Positions 1 through 12,829 of a stretch of DNA of 64,000 nucleotides are shown here, piece after piece. The notes beneath the pieces were generated by a model. That model saw only the letters and a list, made by a program, of their open reading frames with translations, was not told the DNA's origin and searched no databases. The stretch is from Rhizomys pruinosus (lineage: Eukaryota > Chordata > Mammalia > Rodentia > Spalacidae): contig VZQC01005584.1 in assembly GCA_009823505.1 (NCBI GenBank), positions 233,188-297,187 of the forward strand, given 5' to 3'. Position 1 is the stretch's first letter; every line of letters begins with the position of its first letter. Made by a program: the position numbers and the translations under genes.

Positions 1-1569
1 TGGAGTAACACAATATGAAAGAAACTACCTTAAAGACAGAAATCCTATCAAACAATTGCATTATAAAATGGTCTCTTTCATCCCCTCCTTGCTGAGGGAA
101 AAATAATAATTTGATATTTGCAGTGAAATGATTAGTTGTTTGAGTCTGAGGCAACACAGCCTGTTGTTGAGAAGGAGCACTCAGCAACTGCTGAGAAGTT
201 CCCATAGAACTACAAATGTTTTCTTGATTTTTGCAAAGATCCTTGTTTAATTGCATTTCTCTCATTTTCGCAAACAATTGCAACATTTCTTAAATGGAAT
301 TTATTCCCTGAAAATTCCTTTCCTAGTTGCCTGAAAATGAAGAGCCCCCTTGATTTAGTCATAGACTCAGTGGCGTGTGGCAAGCGCCCTCTTGGTTAGA
401 TCATGGTGTCTTTCTGAGAGTTAAATGTGTTCTGCATAGTGATAAATAGCTCTGCACACATATACATGCTACAATGCCTGAGACCAGATGGGATAATAGT
501 CTAAATTATATCCATACCAAGTATTTTATCATGTGCCCTCTATTCTAAGAGCTCGTTTTCTTCATGACCATTCTATGGCACAAAAAATTGAAGCATTAAT
601 AATTATTACTGCGTTTTCTTTTATGGGCTGCCTAACCAGATTCCATACTTGGCATGATGACCTCTGGCTTCTACAGTCAGGAGTCTGAAGGCAGCACTCA
701 CTCATTCACTTCCTATTCCCTTCCAATCATCATGTCTCTCTCTTGTCATGATTCCTGACAGATTGGATGAACACTGGGGGCACAGGCACCTTCTTATTTC
801 TTTCCTAAGACATACGGCCTAAGGAGGAGAGAGGCCGTTGCTATACACACTAAACAGATGGCTCCCGGCACCAAGAGCCACACCTTGACTTCTTGCCAAA
901 TTTCAAATCAAGCTTTTCAACACGCAGCTATTCTAGTTAGTAAAAAGAAAACTTACTACAGCAAACAGTACTTTTTTTTTAACTTCTAAAAGCTTTTGAA
1001 AGATGGGATACCACCATCCATAGATTGTGATTTTTTTTCTTCTGCCTTACTGAGGTTGTAAACAATAACATTTTCCATTGGAAGCCTGAAAAGGTAGCTT
1101 CCTAATCTCCTGACAACCAGGACATTTAAGATAGCTTCGGAGCACACCGAGTTTCTCTTCTTATTACCTCTGTGTGCAGTGGCTAGATCCACCCAGCTGG
1201 ACCTATCCCAATAATACTGCCTTCTGATTGGTTAATTTTGGCTTAATTTTCCTTTGGAGAAACTTTGGCTTGCCGTTCCTTTGGACCATACGAAGCAACA
1301 GTGGTTTGCATGGAAACCTCTGTAAAAAAAAAAATACATTAATTCCTTCAGAAATGTACACTTTATTTAGGGGGGTGTCTACTCCGTTCCTGAAAGAGAA
1401 AGCTTGGCTTTACTGCTGGATGGAGGAGTAGTCATGGGGCTGAGACAGTTATCTTTCTGTGCATGAAAGACTGAATGTGACCTCACATATTTTTGACTTC
1501 AAAATTATCTCAAGAACCACATCTCACAGTCGAAATGCACAGGCTGTGATCCGGGTTCAGTACTGTTAC

Positions 1570-1621
1570 TTTTTTTTTTTGTAAGGTTTGTTCTATTTTA
1601 TTTCAGCATGCATGTGCGCAG

Positions 1622-1666
<45 letters not shown>

Positions 1667-1727
1667 CAGGTGCTCACATACTAAAACCAGCAAGGGCTGT
1701 TAATTGCTGAACCAGCTTCCCAGCCCC
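1570..1727 (-). mobile_element. Degenerate B2/B3-like SINE with (TG)n
   Basis: T-rich left end, (TG)n at 1623-1664 and a head-like end 'tgctgaaccagcttcccagcccc'. Old copy. Confidence 0.5.
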
Positions 1728-1899
1728 GTTTGTTTTGTTGGGCTTGTTTTTTCAATGCTTATTCCCTATATTTCCCTAAGTCCCCCCCTAGGACGACTTG
1801 CCCTGGCTTCCTGAGGACAACCAGACAGTTACTGTCTTAGCAGGAGAAGTTCTATGTCCTTGAAATCCCTCAGTTGCAGGCAGACAATCTTCATTTCTC

Positions 1900-2137
1900 T
1901 TTTCTTTTTTCTTTTTTTTTTCTTTATTTTTATTTGATGTGCATGCATGTATTGTGTACATGTATGCAAGTGTACCCATGTTATCCAATGCCCATGGAGG
2001 TCAGAAGAGGGCATCAGATCCCCTGAAACTGGAGTTATGGATGGTTGTTAGCCACCTTGTAGGTGTCGGAAATCGAACCTGGGTCCTCTGCAAAAACAGC
2101 CAGTGCTCCTAACCACTGAGCCATCTCTCTAGCCCCC
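1900..2137 (-). mobile_element. B2/B3 SINE
   Basis: Antisense: T-rich tail at left, 'ggtcagaagagggcatcagatcccctg' in the middle, 'gagccatctctctagcccc' head at right. Confidence 0.9.
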
Positions 2138-2529
2138 ATTTTCCTTTTAAGATCATGATAGGCTGTTGAAGTGACATTTAACTTCACAGAAGAGACCAGC
2201 AAATCAGAACCAGAAACTGACAGGCAGGTCTGTCCATGGTGGTTTGAAGTGTGGTTCCCATACCTGCAGAAATGCTTGAGAACTTCCCCTATGTCACTCG
2301 GGTTCATGTTCTTCCTGTTGACTTCTTGTTGTTTTGAAGGGAACACAGCCTGAGGTACTGCTTTGACTTGGTGAAATTCCATTCAAACTGCCATGATCCC
2401 TTGAAAGATCAAGAACACTGTGAAAACGTAAAATAGAACTCAGTTGTGTTTATCCAACTCTTGGACTCTGTTAACTTCCCAGAGGGATACTGACAATTTC
2501 TGATAAGACCCATCTCACAGGCTCCCTGG

Positions 2530-2531
<2 letters not shown>

Positions 2532-2605
<74 letters not shown>

Positions 2606-2615
2606 TCTCTCTCTC
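2532..2615 (+). repeat. (CT)n microsatellite
   Basis: About 84 bp of CT repeats with one interrupting GT. Confidence 0.97.
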
Positions 2616-3524
2616 ATCTTTCTCTATCTCTTCCTTGGCTCAAGTTTTGATTATTAATGTGTGCTACCATGTCCAGTCCAACCCTGGTCCTTTGTAGGGT
2701 TTCTGTAAGCCTGCTCTATTAGAGATCCCTGGATACTTGAATCCATATAAGTTAACATTTGTGTGAGTGATAAAAATACCATAAAATACTGCAAAATGTG
2801 GATATTCATGAGAGAATTTTTAAGGAGTCACATGATCATCTTACATGCTGTCTAATCCTTATAAAATTAATTGGGTCCTGATCTCAAGAGAGAAATGAGG
2901 AAGTTTAATCTCTTTGTTTTCTTAATAGTCTCTCAGATAATTTTGCATTGGAATAATGTATTTTCTGACTACATGTGATATTTTAGTTCAGCTGACCATT
3001 ATCTCTGCATGCATGTACCCTTTTGGTAACTGTCTTAAACAACCATGCACTGGGCATCTTTGAAGACCATCTCAAAAGTTTGGTTTGGTGATGGGGTAGG
3101 GTAAGATTTTTATATCTCCTTTTTATAATTTCTAACAGATTCAAGGTTCTAGGATCTATTTCAAGTAGTGTGAAATCAGGAAAAATCTCTCACCTGGTTC
3201 TTTTTAGTTGGTATAACTTTTATTTACTCTCTGGGAACACATGTGTAGAGTGTAGTTTGATCCTGTCTGCCCCAACTTCCCTCTTCCCATTTCTCCCAGA
3301 CCCACCTTCCCATGTCACCTCATGGTAGTGGGGCCATCCTCACCAGGAACACCATCCCCAAAGAAAACCAACTTTCCCTCCCCAGCAGCCATCAACTGCT
3401 GAAAGCTCCTCAGCTGGGGTGGGGCCTGGCCAGCCCCTTCCACCTCCATGCAGGAACTGTGACTGGTTTGATCTCGTACTGAAGTTCTCTGTAAGTTACT
3501 GTAGTGGTAGAACTTTTCAATTGC

Positions 3525-3692
3525 CTTTAATCCTAGCACTTGGGAGGCAGCGGCAGGCAGATCTCTGTGAGTTCAAGGCCAACCTGGTCTACTGAGTAAG
3601 TGCCAGGCCAGCCAGGGCTATAGGGAGACCTTGCCTCAAAACAAAACAAAACAAAACAAAACAAAAACAAACAAAACTAAACTAAGCAAAAC
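3525..3692 (+). mobile_element. B1 SINE, head missing
   Basis: 'cctttaatcctagcacttgggaggcag' through 'gggctatagggagacc' and an (AAAAC)n tail. Confidence 0.9.
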
Positions 3693-4645
3693 AAAAAGTA
3701 CTTGGGATCAATGCTGGCTTGAGTTTCCACGTCATGGTCTGTTAGAGATGGAATTCAATCAGTTTAAAGAACAGCTCACTTTTCTAACAGTTTTTAGTAA
3801 TACTTTTTCATCATAGAGAATGAATTCACCTTTTCCTCCATTTCCTGGTTAAAGCTCTATTATTCCTTTAAAACCATGACAAATTACATATATGTCTGTG
3901 CCCCAATGATCTGCATGGAGTGAAGAAGCATAGGGCTGGGTTCAACTGGACAGCCATTACAATGTCTGAGTTCAAGACAAGAATGCAAATTGTGTCTCTG
4001 TGTCACATACCTACATGTTTAGTGTTTCACCTGGCAGCCCTAGGACGTGCTCCTTAGAGATTGTCTCTAGGGCATGGAGAAGAAAGAATCTCCTATCCCC
4101 AGTCAGCTCTGAGCAGTGTGTGTAGCAGAGTAGGTCCACAGGTGCAGAGAGAAGCCTTGCCAGAGACAGTTCTGTGTGGTGACTGGACTCACGTGACCAG
4201 AGCATGTACTGCACAGGTGAGGACCTGCCTGCTCCCTCTCCAGCCTCGAGGCACACGGGAGAACTGCGACCATAGCAGAACTGCTTCCTTGTTTTGTTGG
4301 TGACATTATTTGCACACATGCATACTTTGATGCTTTAGAGTCCTTTTGTTGTCTTTCTCTAGCTCCCAGATATAAGCTGTGATTTATTTTTCTTCAACCT
4401 ATAAACACACCCCCACATACACACACCATACACACACACACACACACACACACCACGAGTGATATAAAAACTGCATAGCCAAACATGTACAAAGCGACCA
4501 GATATGTATCCTAAGCATGTGCACACATATTCACATGTTTGCTAATGCTTGTTCTCTATTCTCTGGTTTCCAGAACACAGCCAGTTCAGTTCTCCTCTCC
4601 TTTCACTGTAATTCCCATTATTTTTTACAAAGAGTCCTAATCTGC

Positions 4646-4786
4646 CTTTTTCAAACAGGGTCTCTCTTTAGTCTCAGCTGGCCTGGAGCTTACTATGTAG
4701 ACCAGGCTGGCTTTGAACTCACAGAGATCCACCTTCCTCTGCCTCCAAAGTGCTGAGATTAAAGGCTTGTGCCACCATGCCCAGCT
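4646..4786 (-). mobile_element. B1 SINE
   Basis: Antisense body 'aacagggtctctctttag..gccaccatgcccagct'. Confidence 0.9.
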
Positions 4787-4822
4787 AAAAAAAACTTTTT
4801 ACAAGACCAGAATCTTAAAAAA

Positions 4823-4882
4823 ATAGCCGGGCATGGTGGCATTTGGGAGGCTGAGGCAGGTGGATCTCTGAGTTCGAGCCCC
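4823..4882 (+). mobile_element. B1 fragment with internal deletion
   Basis: 'agccgggcatggtggcatttgggaggctgaggcaggtggatctctgagttcgag'; the 'gcctttaatcccagca' segment is missing. Confidence 0.8.
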
Positions 4883-4918
4883 TCCTGCACAGTTTTGAAC
4901 AACTGTGATCTTTTATCT

Positions 4919-5155
4919 TTTGGACATTAAGTTTCTTTTGTCTCTTCCTTCCTTCCTCTTCCTTTTCTTCTTCCTGTTCCTCCTTCCCCTTCCCTCCCTA
5001 CTTTCCTTTTTCTTCTTCCCTCCTCTCCTCTCTCCTTCCCTTATATCCTTTTATTCTTCCTTCCTTTTTTTTTTTTTTTTTTTTTTTTTTTCCTCTCTTA
5101 TTCTCTTCTCTCTCTCTCTCTCTCTCTCCCCCCTCTTCTTCCCTCTTCCTTTTTT
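4919..5155 (+). repeat. Polypyrimidine tract
   Basis: About 235 bp of nearly pure C/T, including a T run at 5067-5090 and (CT)n at 5106-5128. Confidence 0.93.
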
Positions 5156-5544
5156 GTGAGAGGACCCCTTGTGTCCCAGGCCATCCTAGAACTCCCTAAG
5201 TAACCATACAAACTATATTTAAGAATGTCAGCATGTTGAAAAGCTACTGTATTCACTGGCTACCAAGTCTGAGAATTAAATTTACACAGGAAAGAAGAAA
5301 ACATATTGTAAATAATCCAGGGTCTTCTATTCCCTGGAAGACATGAGTGTCTTGGAGCCACATACCTGTTTCCTATGAAGAAGCATGTGACCCAGCTGTG
5401 TTTCGTTTTCTCGGTTCTGAAGCCTGTAGCTGGAGAAGTACATCTCTGACCTAAACCCTGTGACTTGCCTACTTGTCTTCTATATCAGCCAGGATTCAAG
5501 ATTTGGGAATTTTCTGGAGCCTTTCTTCATGCATTTGGACTTTT

Positions 5545-5871
5545 TTTTTTATTTAATTTTATTTTTGTATGTGTATGAATGTAGTGTCTGCATGTAGGTT
5601 TGTGTACCCATGTCCTGCAATGCCTTGAAGGTCAGAAGAGGGTGTCAGTTTCCCCTGGAACTGGAGTTGAAGAAGGTTCTCAGCCGCCATGTGGGTGCTG
5701 GGGATGGAACCCAGGTCCTCTGCAAGAGCAGTTGGTGCTCTTAACCCCTAGACCATCTCTCCAGCCTGAGTTAAAGATGGTTCTCAGCCACCATGTGGGT
5801 GCTGGGGATGGAACCCAGGTCCTCTGCAAGAGCAGTCGGTACTCTTAACCACTAGACCATCTCTCCAGCCT
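5545..5871 (-). mobile_element. B2/B3 SINE with a 104-bp tandem duplication of its head half
   Basis: Antisense SINE bounded by GCATTTGGACTTTT at 5531-5544 and 5872-5885. 5664-5767 and 5768-5871 are two near-identical copies of the 5' half, so the element has two heads. Confidence 0.93.
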
Positions 5872-6393
5872 GCATTTGGACTTTTAAAAAAAGTATTTAA
5901 AATGTTTCCAAACAAGATGAGGGTCACAGATCAGCTGCCCTGATACTGACAGGCTTTTCACACTCGAAGCTCATTCTGTAAAGTATCAGCAATCTGTTTT
6001 GGTGTCAAAGCCAAACAGTAACAGTTGCGATAATGAGTATTTGCTGCTGGGCTGGGCAGAAAGATGGCATGGAAATACAAGCCCAAACCATTTTTCTTCC
6101 CCCAGAATCTCACCCATTACTTTCAGCTTCCTGTCACGTAGATCGTTCCTGGAGACACTGGTTGAACAGTAGAGAAATTTGAGCAGCCTGTGGGGAGTGC
6201 TGGGAGAAGTGAGTCAGTACCAGCTTCTGATCTGCACTTTGGAATGGGGAGGAGGCAGCTGAGAAGGTCCCTGCTTACTCTTACCATTCTGCACAGAGCC
6301 ATCTGAGATCTGAGTGAGGACTCTAGCGTTCCCTGCTCCCTCTTACCTTAAGTTTGTTAAAGCAATGTGTAGCACTGGAACATAAAAGGTGAT

Positions 6394-6470
6394 TAGGAAT
6401 ATAACATTAATATTGCTCAGTTTGCCTTACAACTAGGTACTTGGCGCTAACATGCACAGATGAGAAATGC
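6394..6470 (-). mobile_element. Short L1 3' UTR fragment
   Basis: 'aatataacattaatattgctcagtttgccttac' and 'taggtacttggcgct' correspond to 46765-46830 of the L1 copy. A small relic next to an AT microsatellite. Confidence 0.6.
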
Positions 6471-6498
6471 TGTATGAAAAAGTTTAATAATAATAAAA

Positions 6499-6532
6499 AA
6501 TGTATATATATATATATATATATTCATATATA

Positions 6533-6562
<30 letters not shown>
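6499..6562 (+). repeat. (TA)n microsatellite
   Basis: TA repeats with two 'ttca' interruptions. Confidence 0.95.
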
Positions 6563-6567
<5 letters not shown>

Positions 6568-7930
6568 AAAAGGTGATTAGACACTTCCAACTGGCCAGCT
6601 CAGAGCATATTTAGTTGCTTTTCAAGTCAAATGTTGAACAAGTTATCATTCAGAATTGATAATAAATCATGACTAATTCATTCATCAACCTTTTGGAATT
6701 TTAGCATTAAAGTAATAAATGCAGAGTCTGTGCAGCAAAGGCAGCGTCTGGGTTCCAATCCCTGTGATCCCTGATGGCAGCCCTGTGCCAGGGCTAGTTC
6801 CCAAATTTTCCACCCCTCAATTTCTTCTCCAAGTTAAGTATCGAAATGGTAGGCACCTCTTGGGTTTCTGTGTTGAATGAGCTGACATGTGCAGCTGCTT
6901 TAAGTGTTCTTCCTGGTGCTTGTTCATGTTTGTTTAATCATTCTTTCAATAAATCTTCATTAAGTGCCTGGTATGTGCAGAGGGTAAGTACAAAGATGTA
7001 ATAATGAACAGGGCAGATGCAGGGTTGCCTATAATGATTATTAGTGTTGCAGTGTTTATGGGATGTCTCCTAAGCCCCCCCACACACACACACTTAGTAC
7101 ATGAGCTGCATTCATGGACCACATTATTCTCAGTGGTAGCTTAATACTGAACTCCGCACACATAAGCTACTTAGTAAATGTGAATGGGGGAGGTCATGAG
7201 TCCCTTCAGGGTAGGATGACATGTTTGGAAATGGGTTAAGCAGTGTACAGTTCTAGTTTCCATTCTAGAGTACAGCTGGGCCTTGGAAAATTAACTGGAA
7301 CTTTCTTGTCTAAAACTCAAGAAGACTATGCTGTGAAACCCTGAACGTCCTTCCTGACTTTCCACACTGACTTTCCGCACTGACTCTCCACATTGACTGG
7401 GCCAATGGACTATTTCTGGACCCTTTGTTATGTATTTAATAAAATTTAATTTTAAAATATTAGATTTACAAAAAGAAACAGGAGTGTTTAAATTCCTCTA
7501 TACCATGTACCAAATTTCTCTTATTGTTAGTATTTCAAATTACTATGGCTCATTTGTTAAAATTCATGAACCCAAAGTGATGAATATTAACTCAACTTAT
7601 ACTTTATTCAGATTTCCTAAGTAATCTACATGGGGGTTGTTTTCATTTGTTTGTTTGTTACCTTGTGTCTCCATTCCACACCTTAACCGCCATCTGTCAT
7701 TCATCACCCTCAGGTGCTTTGCACTGGGAGAAGTCTATCAGACTTTTCTTGTCTTGATGACCTAGATGGTTTGGGGAGCACTGATCAAGAAATAGGTAGA
7801 GCACCCCTACATTTGGGTTTGCTTTAGGCTTTCTTCTGTTTAGACTTGGTGGTAATTTCAAGGAAGAACACTAGAAAGGAAATTCTTGTCACCTGAAGTG
7901 CTGAATACCTGATCAACCTTTTAACATTCT

Positions 7931-8104
7931 CCTTTTTATTTGGTGTGTAAGTGTATGTACAAGCCTGAGCACATGTCATGGTATAACATACACAGCTTGA
8001 TGGATCGATCCAGTTCTTTCCTTCCACAAGGATGAATTCAGAGACTGAACTCAGGTTGTAAGGCTTGCTAAAACGTCCCCTCACCACTGAGCCATCTCCT
8101 CAGC
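7931..8104 (-). mobile_element. tRNA-derived SINE (B3-like)
   Basis: Antisense: 'gactgaactcaggttgtaaggcttgctaaaacg..ccactgagccatctcctcagct'. Confidence 0.7.
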
Positions 8105-8943
8105 TACTTTTAATGAGTAGATAAGAATGATACATACTTGGTTAGTTAATGTGTCATGTTATGGAAAAAATGTCTTCATTTGTTTTGTAATCATATACAG
8201 ATGAGTTGAGTTTCTTTGAATGAGACAGAAACTTAAATATCTTTAAGTTAATTTGTTGGTTTGAGGAAATGTCCCTTTGTCATAGATAAAAACGAAGATA
8301 AGAGAAAATGTATGTTTTATTTTAAATAAATAATAATCCTCTATGAAATTGAGATATACATATTAAATTGTAAATTAAAATTAACAAAATATAGTCTTGT
8401 ATTTCTCTCAAAGTAACTGAAGGCTTAAAAATAATAAACATTTCCATAGCCATATAGTGAAGTATGCCACATAATTGACATGTAAGAAGTTAAGCATTTA
8501 GCTGTGAATTTCTGGAGTCCTGTCTCAAGCTACACCCTGCTTAAGGAGCTGCTAATTCTCTGTAAGTCCTATACAGAGATGCTGGCATCTCTAATATTAT
8601 GATGTCCTTGCTATAAATGAGGCTTATCCTCCGGATTCAGGAGATACCAGTGTAGCAGTCACAGGACTTGGAAGAGATATGACTGTATTCTCTACTTTTG
8701 CAACCAAATTTCACTGTAAATAAGAACGTTATCTTGGGATTAATATGATCAATGCTATGCACCATTTTCAGTTCAATATGTAAATGAAATATGTCAGTCC
8801 AGAAGGAAAGTGTGACTAGGGGAATTTTTATCATGGTCCATGACAGCACACTGCGACTTCAGAGTGTGGCCACACTAGGTTTAAGCATATCTGTATTTAC
8901 TGTTATCATTGCCCAAAGAGTTGATTTGGAGAAGAATTCAGTT

Positions 8944-9172
8944 GGGGCTGGAGAAATGACTCAGCAATCCAGGGTACTTGCTGCTCCTGCAGAGGACCTG
9001 AGTTCAATTCCCAGCACCCACGTGGCAGATAACAAGTGTCTGTAAATCCAGTGCCAGGGGGATTGGACAACCTCTTCTGTGCACAACATAGGTGAACTTA
9101 CACACATGCAGGCAATACACTCATACACATAAACCAAAAATAATAAATAAAATATTTTTAAAAATAAAATAA
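8944..9172 (+). mobile_element. B2/B3 SINE
   Basis: Head 'ggggctggagaaatgactcagc', B box 'gagttcaattccc', A-rich tail with AATAAA near 9150. Confidence 0.92.
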
Positions 9173-9410
9173 AATTAATTAACTCTAATCACATAAAACC
9201 CTCAGCACTTGGCCACTAGTCATAAATCCAGACACTTGTCTTCAATCATTTTTGTTTACTAGGTACAGGAAACAGCTACAGAAATTCCCGAAAGTTGTTG
9301 TTGGTTTTATGCCATTTCTAGATTCACAGAGATATTTTCAGACTGTGTCTGTGTGTTTGATAATGGGAGCTTAGCAGACAAGTGAGAATTACTCAGATAA
9401 TAGGTGTCTT

Positions 9411-9570
9411 GGGGCTGGAGAGACAGTTCAGTGCTGAAGAACATAAACTGCTCTTGCAAAGGATCTGTGTTCAATTCCCAGGAGCCACATTGGGCAGCTC
9501 ACAACTGCCTGTATCTCCAGGTCCAGGGGATCTGATACCCACACTTGATCGCAGCAGACAGCTTCAAACA
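9411..9570 (+). mobile_element. B2/B3 SINE with (CA)n tail
   Basis: Head 'ggggctggagagacagttcag', 'gttcaattcccagg', followed by a (CA)n array to 9642. Confidence 0.88.
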
Positions 9571-9606
<36 letters not shown>

Positions 9607-9666
9607 CACACACACACACACACATACACACACACACACAAACACACTTTAACAATATAAAATTAA

Positions 9667-9802
9667 AGCTAGGTGTAGTAGCATAAACCTTTAATCCTGG
9701 CAGTCTGTCAGCAGAGGCCTGCAGATCTCTGTGAGATCAAGGCCAGCCTGGATTACACAGCGAATTCCAGGCCAGCTGGGGCTACAGGGAGACCCTGTCT
9801 AA
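9667..9802 (+). mobile_element. B1 SINE
   Basis: 'agctaggtgtagtagcataaacctttaatcctgg..gggagaccctgtct'. Confidence 0.88.
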
Positions 9803-10283
9803 CTCCCCCACCACACACATATACATAGGAAGTTAAAAGCAAAATGATGTGTGTATCTCTAGGAACTGGGGCATAAATGTATTCAGATGGGAAAACTTGA
9901 ATTAAGGTAATTATATTTGTTTGCCTTTATCCATGTGGCACTGATTTGTAGTGTGACACTATTAAATTATGTAACTGACTAGTGAAGTCTCCCTCCCGTT
10001 GGAGGTGACTTTCTTAGTGATTTTAGTTGCTAAATAAGTGATTAGAAGTAAGTGAAGCGTCAGGTGAAGGAAACCAGATCAAATGGATCCTTTTGTAGAA
10101 CAGGCCTGAACATGAGCCCACTTTGCTCCTTGTGACTAGTGTTTCTGAAGCTGTTTTCAGGGAAACAACAAGCAGCCTCCATTCATAGCCCTACACCTAC
10201 AGCTAATTAAAGGAAATGTACAGGTTAGAAAGCATCCTTTCTGCACTCAGTTCCTGAAAATATAAGCTAATAAAAGTATTTAG

Positions 10284-10519
10284 AGGGCTGGAAATGTAAT
10301 TGACTATCAAGTGCTTGCAGGCCTGAAAGCCAGATTTTGATCCCCAGAACCCTCATTAAAAAGCCGAGCTGGGCCTCTTGGTGCACACCTTTAATCTTAA
10401 CACTCAGGTGGCAGAGGCAGGCAGATCTCTGAGTTGGAGGCCAGCCAGGTCTACAAAGTGAGTTCCAGAACATCTGGGGCTGCAGGGAGACCCTGTCTTA
10501 AAAAAAGAAAAACAAAAGC
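10284..10519 (+). mobile_element. B4-type SINE (ID-like head fused to B1)
   Basis: An ID/tRNA-like head (10284-10358) is followed directly by a B1-like body 'agccgagctgggcctcttggtgcacacctttaat' to 'gggagaccctgtct', the B4 layout. Confidence 0.7.
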
Positions 10520-10533
10520 TGAGTGTTTTGGTA

Positions 10534-10803
10534 TGGGAGAGATGGCTCAGCAGTTAAAAGTACTGACTATTCTTCCAAAGGATCCAAATTCAGTTCCTGG
10601 GAACCACATTAGGCAGCTTATAACCACTGCCTGTAGCTCCTGATTCAGGAGATACAATGGCCTCTTCTGACCTTCATGAGTATACCTGCACTATGTGTGT
10701 GCATGTGCCTGTGCACACACATGTACACAGACACCTAGACACACACAAACACATGCACTTAAATACAATAAAAATTAAATGATAGATCTTTAAAAAAAAA
10801 GAA
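10534..10803 (+). mobile_element. B2/B3 SINE
   Basis: 'gggagagatggctcagcagttaaaag', 'attcagttcctgggaaccac', CA-rich middle, A tail. Confidence 0.85.
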
Positions 10804-10805
10804 AA

Positions 10806-10912
10806 GGCTTGGTGTGGTGGTACACACCTGTAATCTTAGTGTTGGTGACTGGCAGATACTCAGGGCTGCCTAGCTACCCAGCCTTGCCTAGTGGAAATGC
10901 TGCCTCACAAAA
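10806..10912 (+). mobile_element. Old B1-like fragment
   Basis: 'ggcttggtgtggtggtacacacctgtaatcttag' then degenerate. Confidence 0.55.
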
Positions 10913-10968
10913 CAAAGTGGATGATGATGATGATACATGAGGAAAAACTCTAGAAGTTGATCCTGCCC

Positions 10969-10969
10969 T

Positions 10970-11012
<43 letters not shown>
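10969..11012 (+). repeat. (CA)n microsatellite
   Basis: About 22 CA units, not clearly attached to a SINE. Confidence 0.95.
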
Positions 11013-11016
<4 letters not shown>

Positions 11017-12181
11017 AAACATGTACATAGGCAGACCATACCACTGTTCCTTATACCCACTGCCCAGTGCATTTATCTTGACATTTTCAGTGTGGTGGGA
11101 AACGGGCACCATGGCAGCCACTGGGGTGACGTAAGTAAGGGAATTTCAAGAACCCTGGAGCTGGAGAGACAGGGCAAGAATGTTGGGAGAGATAAGAGGC
11201 TAAGAGCCAAGTGTGTGTGCATACAGGAGCCCAGTGCACACCTCATTGGCAAATGATTATTGGGAATGACTGGTATTGCCAATATCACATTGATTGACAT
11301 ATGTGAGGGGAGTGCCCTGTGTCCCCAAGGGAGGTTAGAGTAAGGTAGTGGCACTTCACAGCTGATCTCTCCAGATTTAGTATCAGAGTTGGGAGCCAAA
11401 TGGTGGTTGGATTACAGTGCATCAACACTTTCATGGTCATCAAACTCTTGAAACCCTCAAGCTCAGTGTGATAAGCCCTGGATTCCCTAACAGTAATATA
11501 TTATTGACTGAACACACTGGCCATATGCCTCCTGATGCAAAAGGTGTGATTAATAGTATCCCAGACATGAGTTCTCCATGTAAATTTTGTACTGGGTGTG
11601 GGGGGGTGAAATTACAATTCCTTATAAGTTGGTGCTAGTTTTCAATGAGCTGCTGGGCCGGACAGAGCAATTCTGATATCCAGGGGTCTGTATATTTTCC
11701 TAAGTCTGTCCCAAAGAATCTATGCTCTTATTTAAATAAAGAAATATGGAAGGAGAATAGAAGATGGGAACTAAGAGAAAGGAAACTAGTTAAGAGCATT
11801 TATCCTCCATAAAATAAGGAAGTTCCCTGCATAGAATGTGTGTGTGTTTAATATACAGAATATACTATATTGTCAGAATTACTACACCAAGGCAGTGTGT
11901 TCATAGGAATTGTGCAGTGTGGCGTGCTTCCTCACTTGTAGAAGAGTGTTCAGTTGTATTTGTGTATACTCTGAAGAGTCATCTCATTGTTTTATTTCAA
12001 TGTGTGAAATGCAATGTGGTCACCAGTGATGGATGTGATGACTGAAGCACGTGGCCAACCATCACCGGCTACAGCTACTGCTGTTATCATCATTGGCACA
12101 ATGTAGTGTCAGTGATATGTTTCCCACAGAGACATGGCACCACGTTTCCTAACCCTTTGTCCTGCGTTGTTTTAAATGCAG

Positions 12182-12406
12182 ACGAGACAGCAGCAATACC
12201 AACGACCACAAGTGCAGAAACGCACAAGACCAGTGCTATGGCAAGTGAGGCCCCTTCCAAAGTGGAGAAGAGCCCCACAGCAGCCACTGGCAACAGTGCT
12301 TGTCCCCCCACAGAGACAGAGGAGGAGAAGGCGAAGCGGCTGCTGTACTGTTCACTATGCAAGGTGGCTGTGAACTCCGCCTCGCAGCTGGAGGCTCACA
12401 ACAGTG
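12182..12406 (+). CDS. Znf385d: Znf385d internal coding exon (first zinc-finger half)
   Basis: A 225-bp internal exon. The acceptor is the AG at 12180-12181 after a moderately pyrimidine-rich stretch; the donor is gtgagt at 12407. It starts with the last two bases of a codon and ends with the first base of a Gly codon, which rejoins the exon at 26829. The product is a Ser/Thr/Ala-rich linker (ETAAIPTTTSAETHKTS...), an acidic-basic TETEEEKAKRLL motif, then the finger YCSLCKVAVNSASQLEAHNSG. That finger shows Cys-x2-Cys and the first His; the second His (TKH) lies in the next exon. Spacing is that of U1-like/matrin-type dsRNA-binding fingers. The linker matches my memory of ZNF385D and not ZNF385A or ZNF385B; this is recall, not a search. 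Homologues are nuclear proteins whose fingers bind structured RNA or protein partners; the exact role of ZNF385D is poorly defined. Confidence 0.93.
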
Positions 12407-12829
12407 GTGAGTGCAAGGCTTTCATTTCTATCTCAACAGCTCTGCAATTATCTTCCTCCTAACAGATGAGATCTTTTGCAGCAGGGGAGCCAGGGGTGGC
12501 CCAAAATGGGCAATTATCAGATGGAATTCATCAGCCATCAAAAAATAAAAATGACAAGCAAAATATCATTTACATGGGGACAAAGGAAGGTTTCTAGAGC
12601 TTGCACACCGTGACGTGTGTGTGTGTGTGTATGTGTGTAATAATCACCACAGAATAAAGTGAAATGTAATTCTAAAATATGTTTAGTGTTTATATGATTT
12701 CTACCATTACTTATGCATTTCCACACACTTGATTCCAACATTGATTTTCTGTCCTGACTCCCATAATAGTGCTGCAATCCACCCACAATTCTACGTACTG
12801 TTGGTTAAAGTCTCTCTATTACGTCTTCT

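Larger units (their letters stand above)
1..12181 (+). other. Intron of Znf385d (upstream of first exon in window)
   Basis: Sequence upstream of the acceptor at 12180-12181. I could not find an upstream Znf385d exon here, so the whole block is taken as intron. 1-1560 shows no recognisable repeat or gene. The rest is a patchwork of SINEs and microsatellites listed separately, with unique AT-rich stretches at 2640-3500, 5880-6360, 6600-7900, 8110-8940 and 11010-12100 where I see nothing recognisable. Confidence 0.7.

Noticed and set aside
1..12181. An upstream Znf385d exon carrying the first finger (CNICQLRFNS-type)
   Set aside because: No frame in this stretch reads that motif with splice sites; it must lie upstream of the window.
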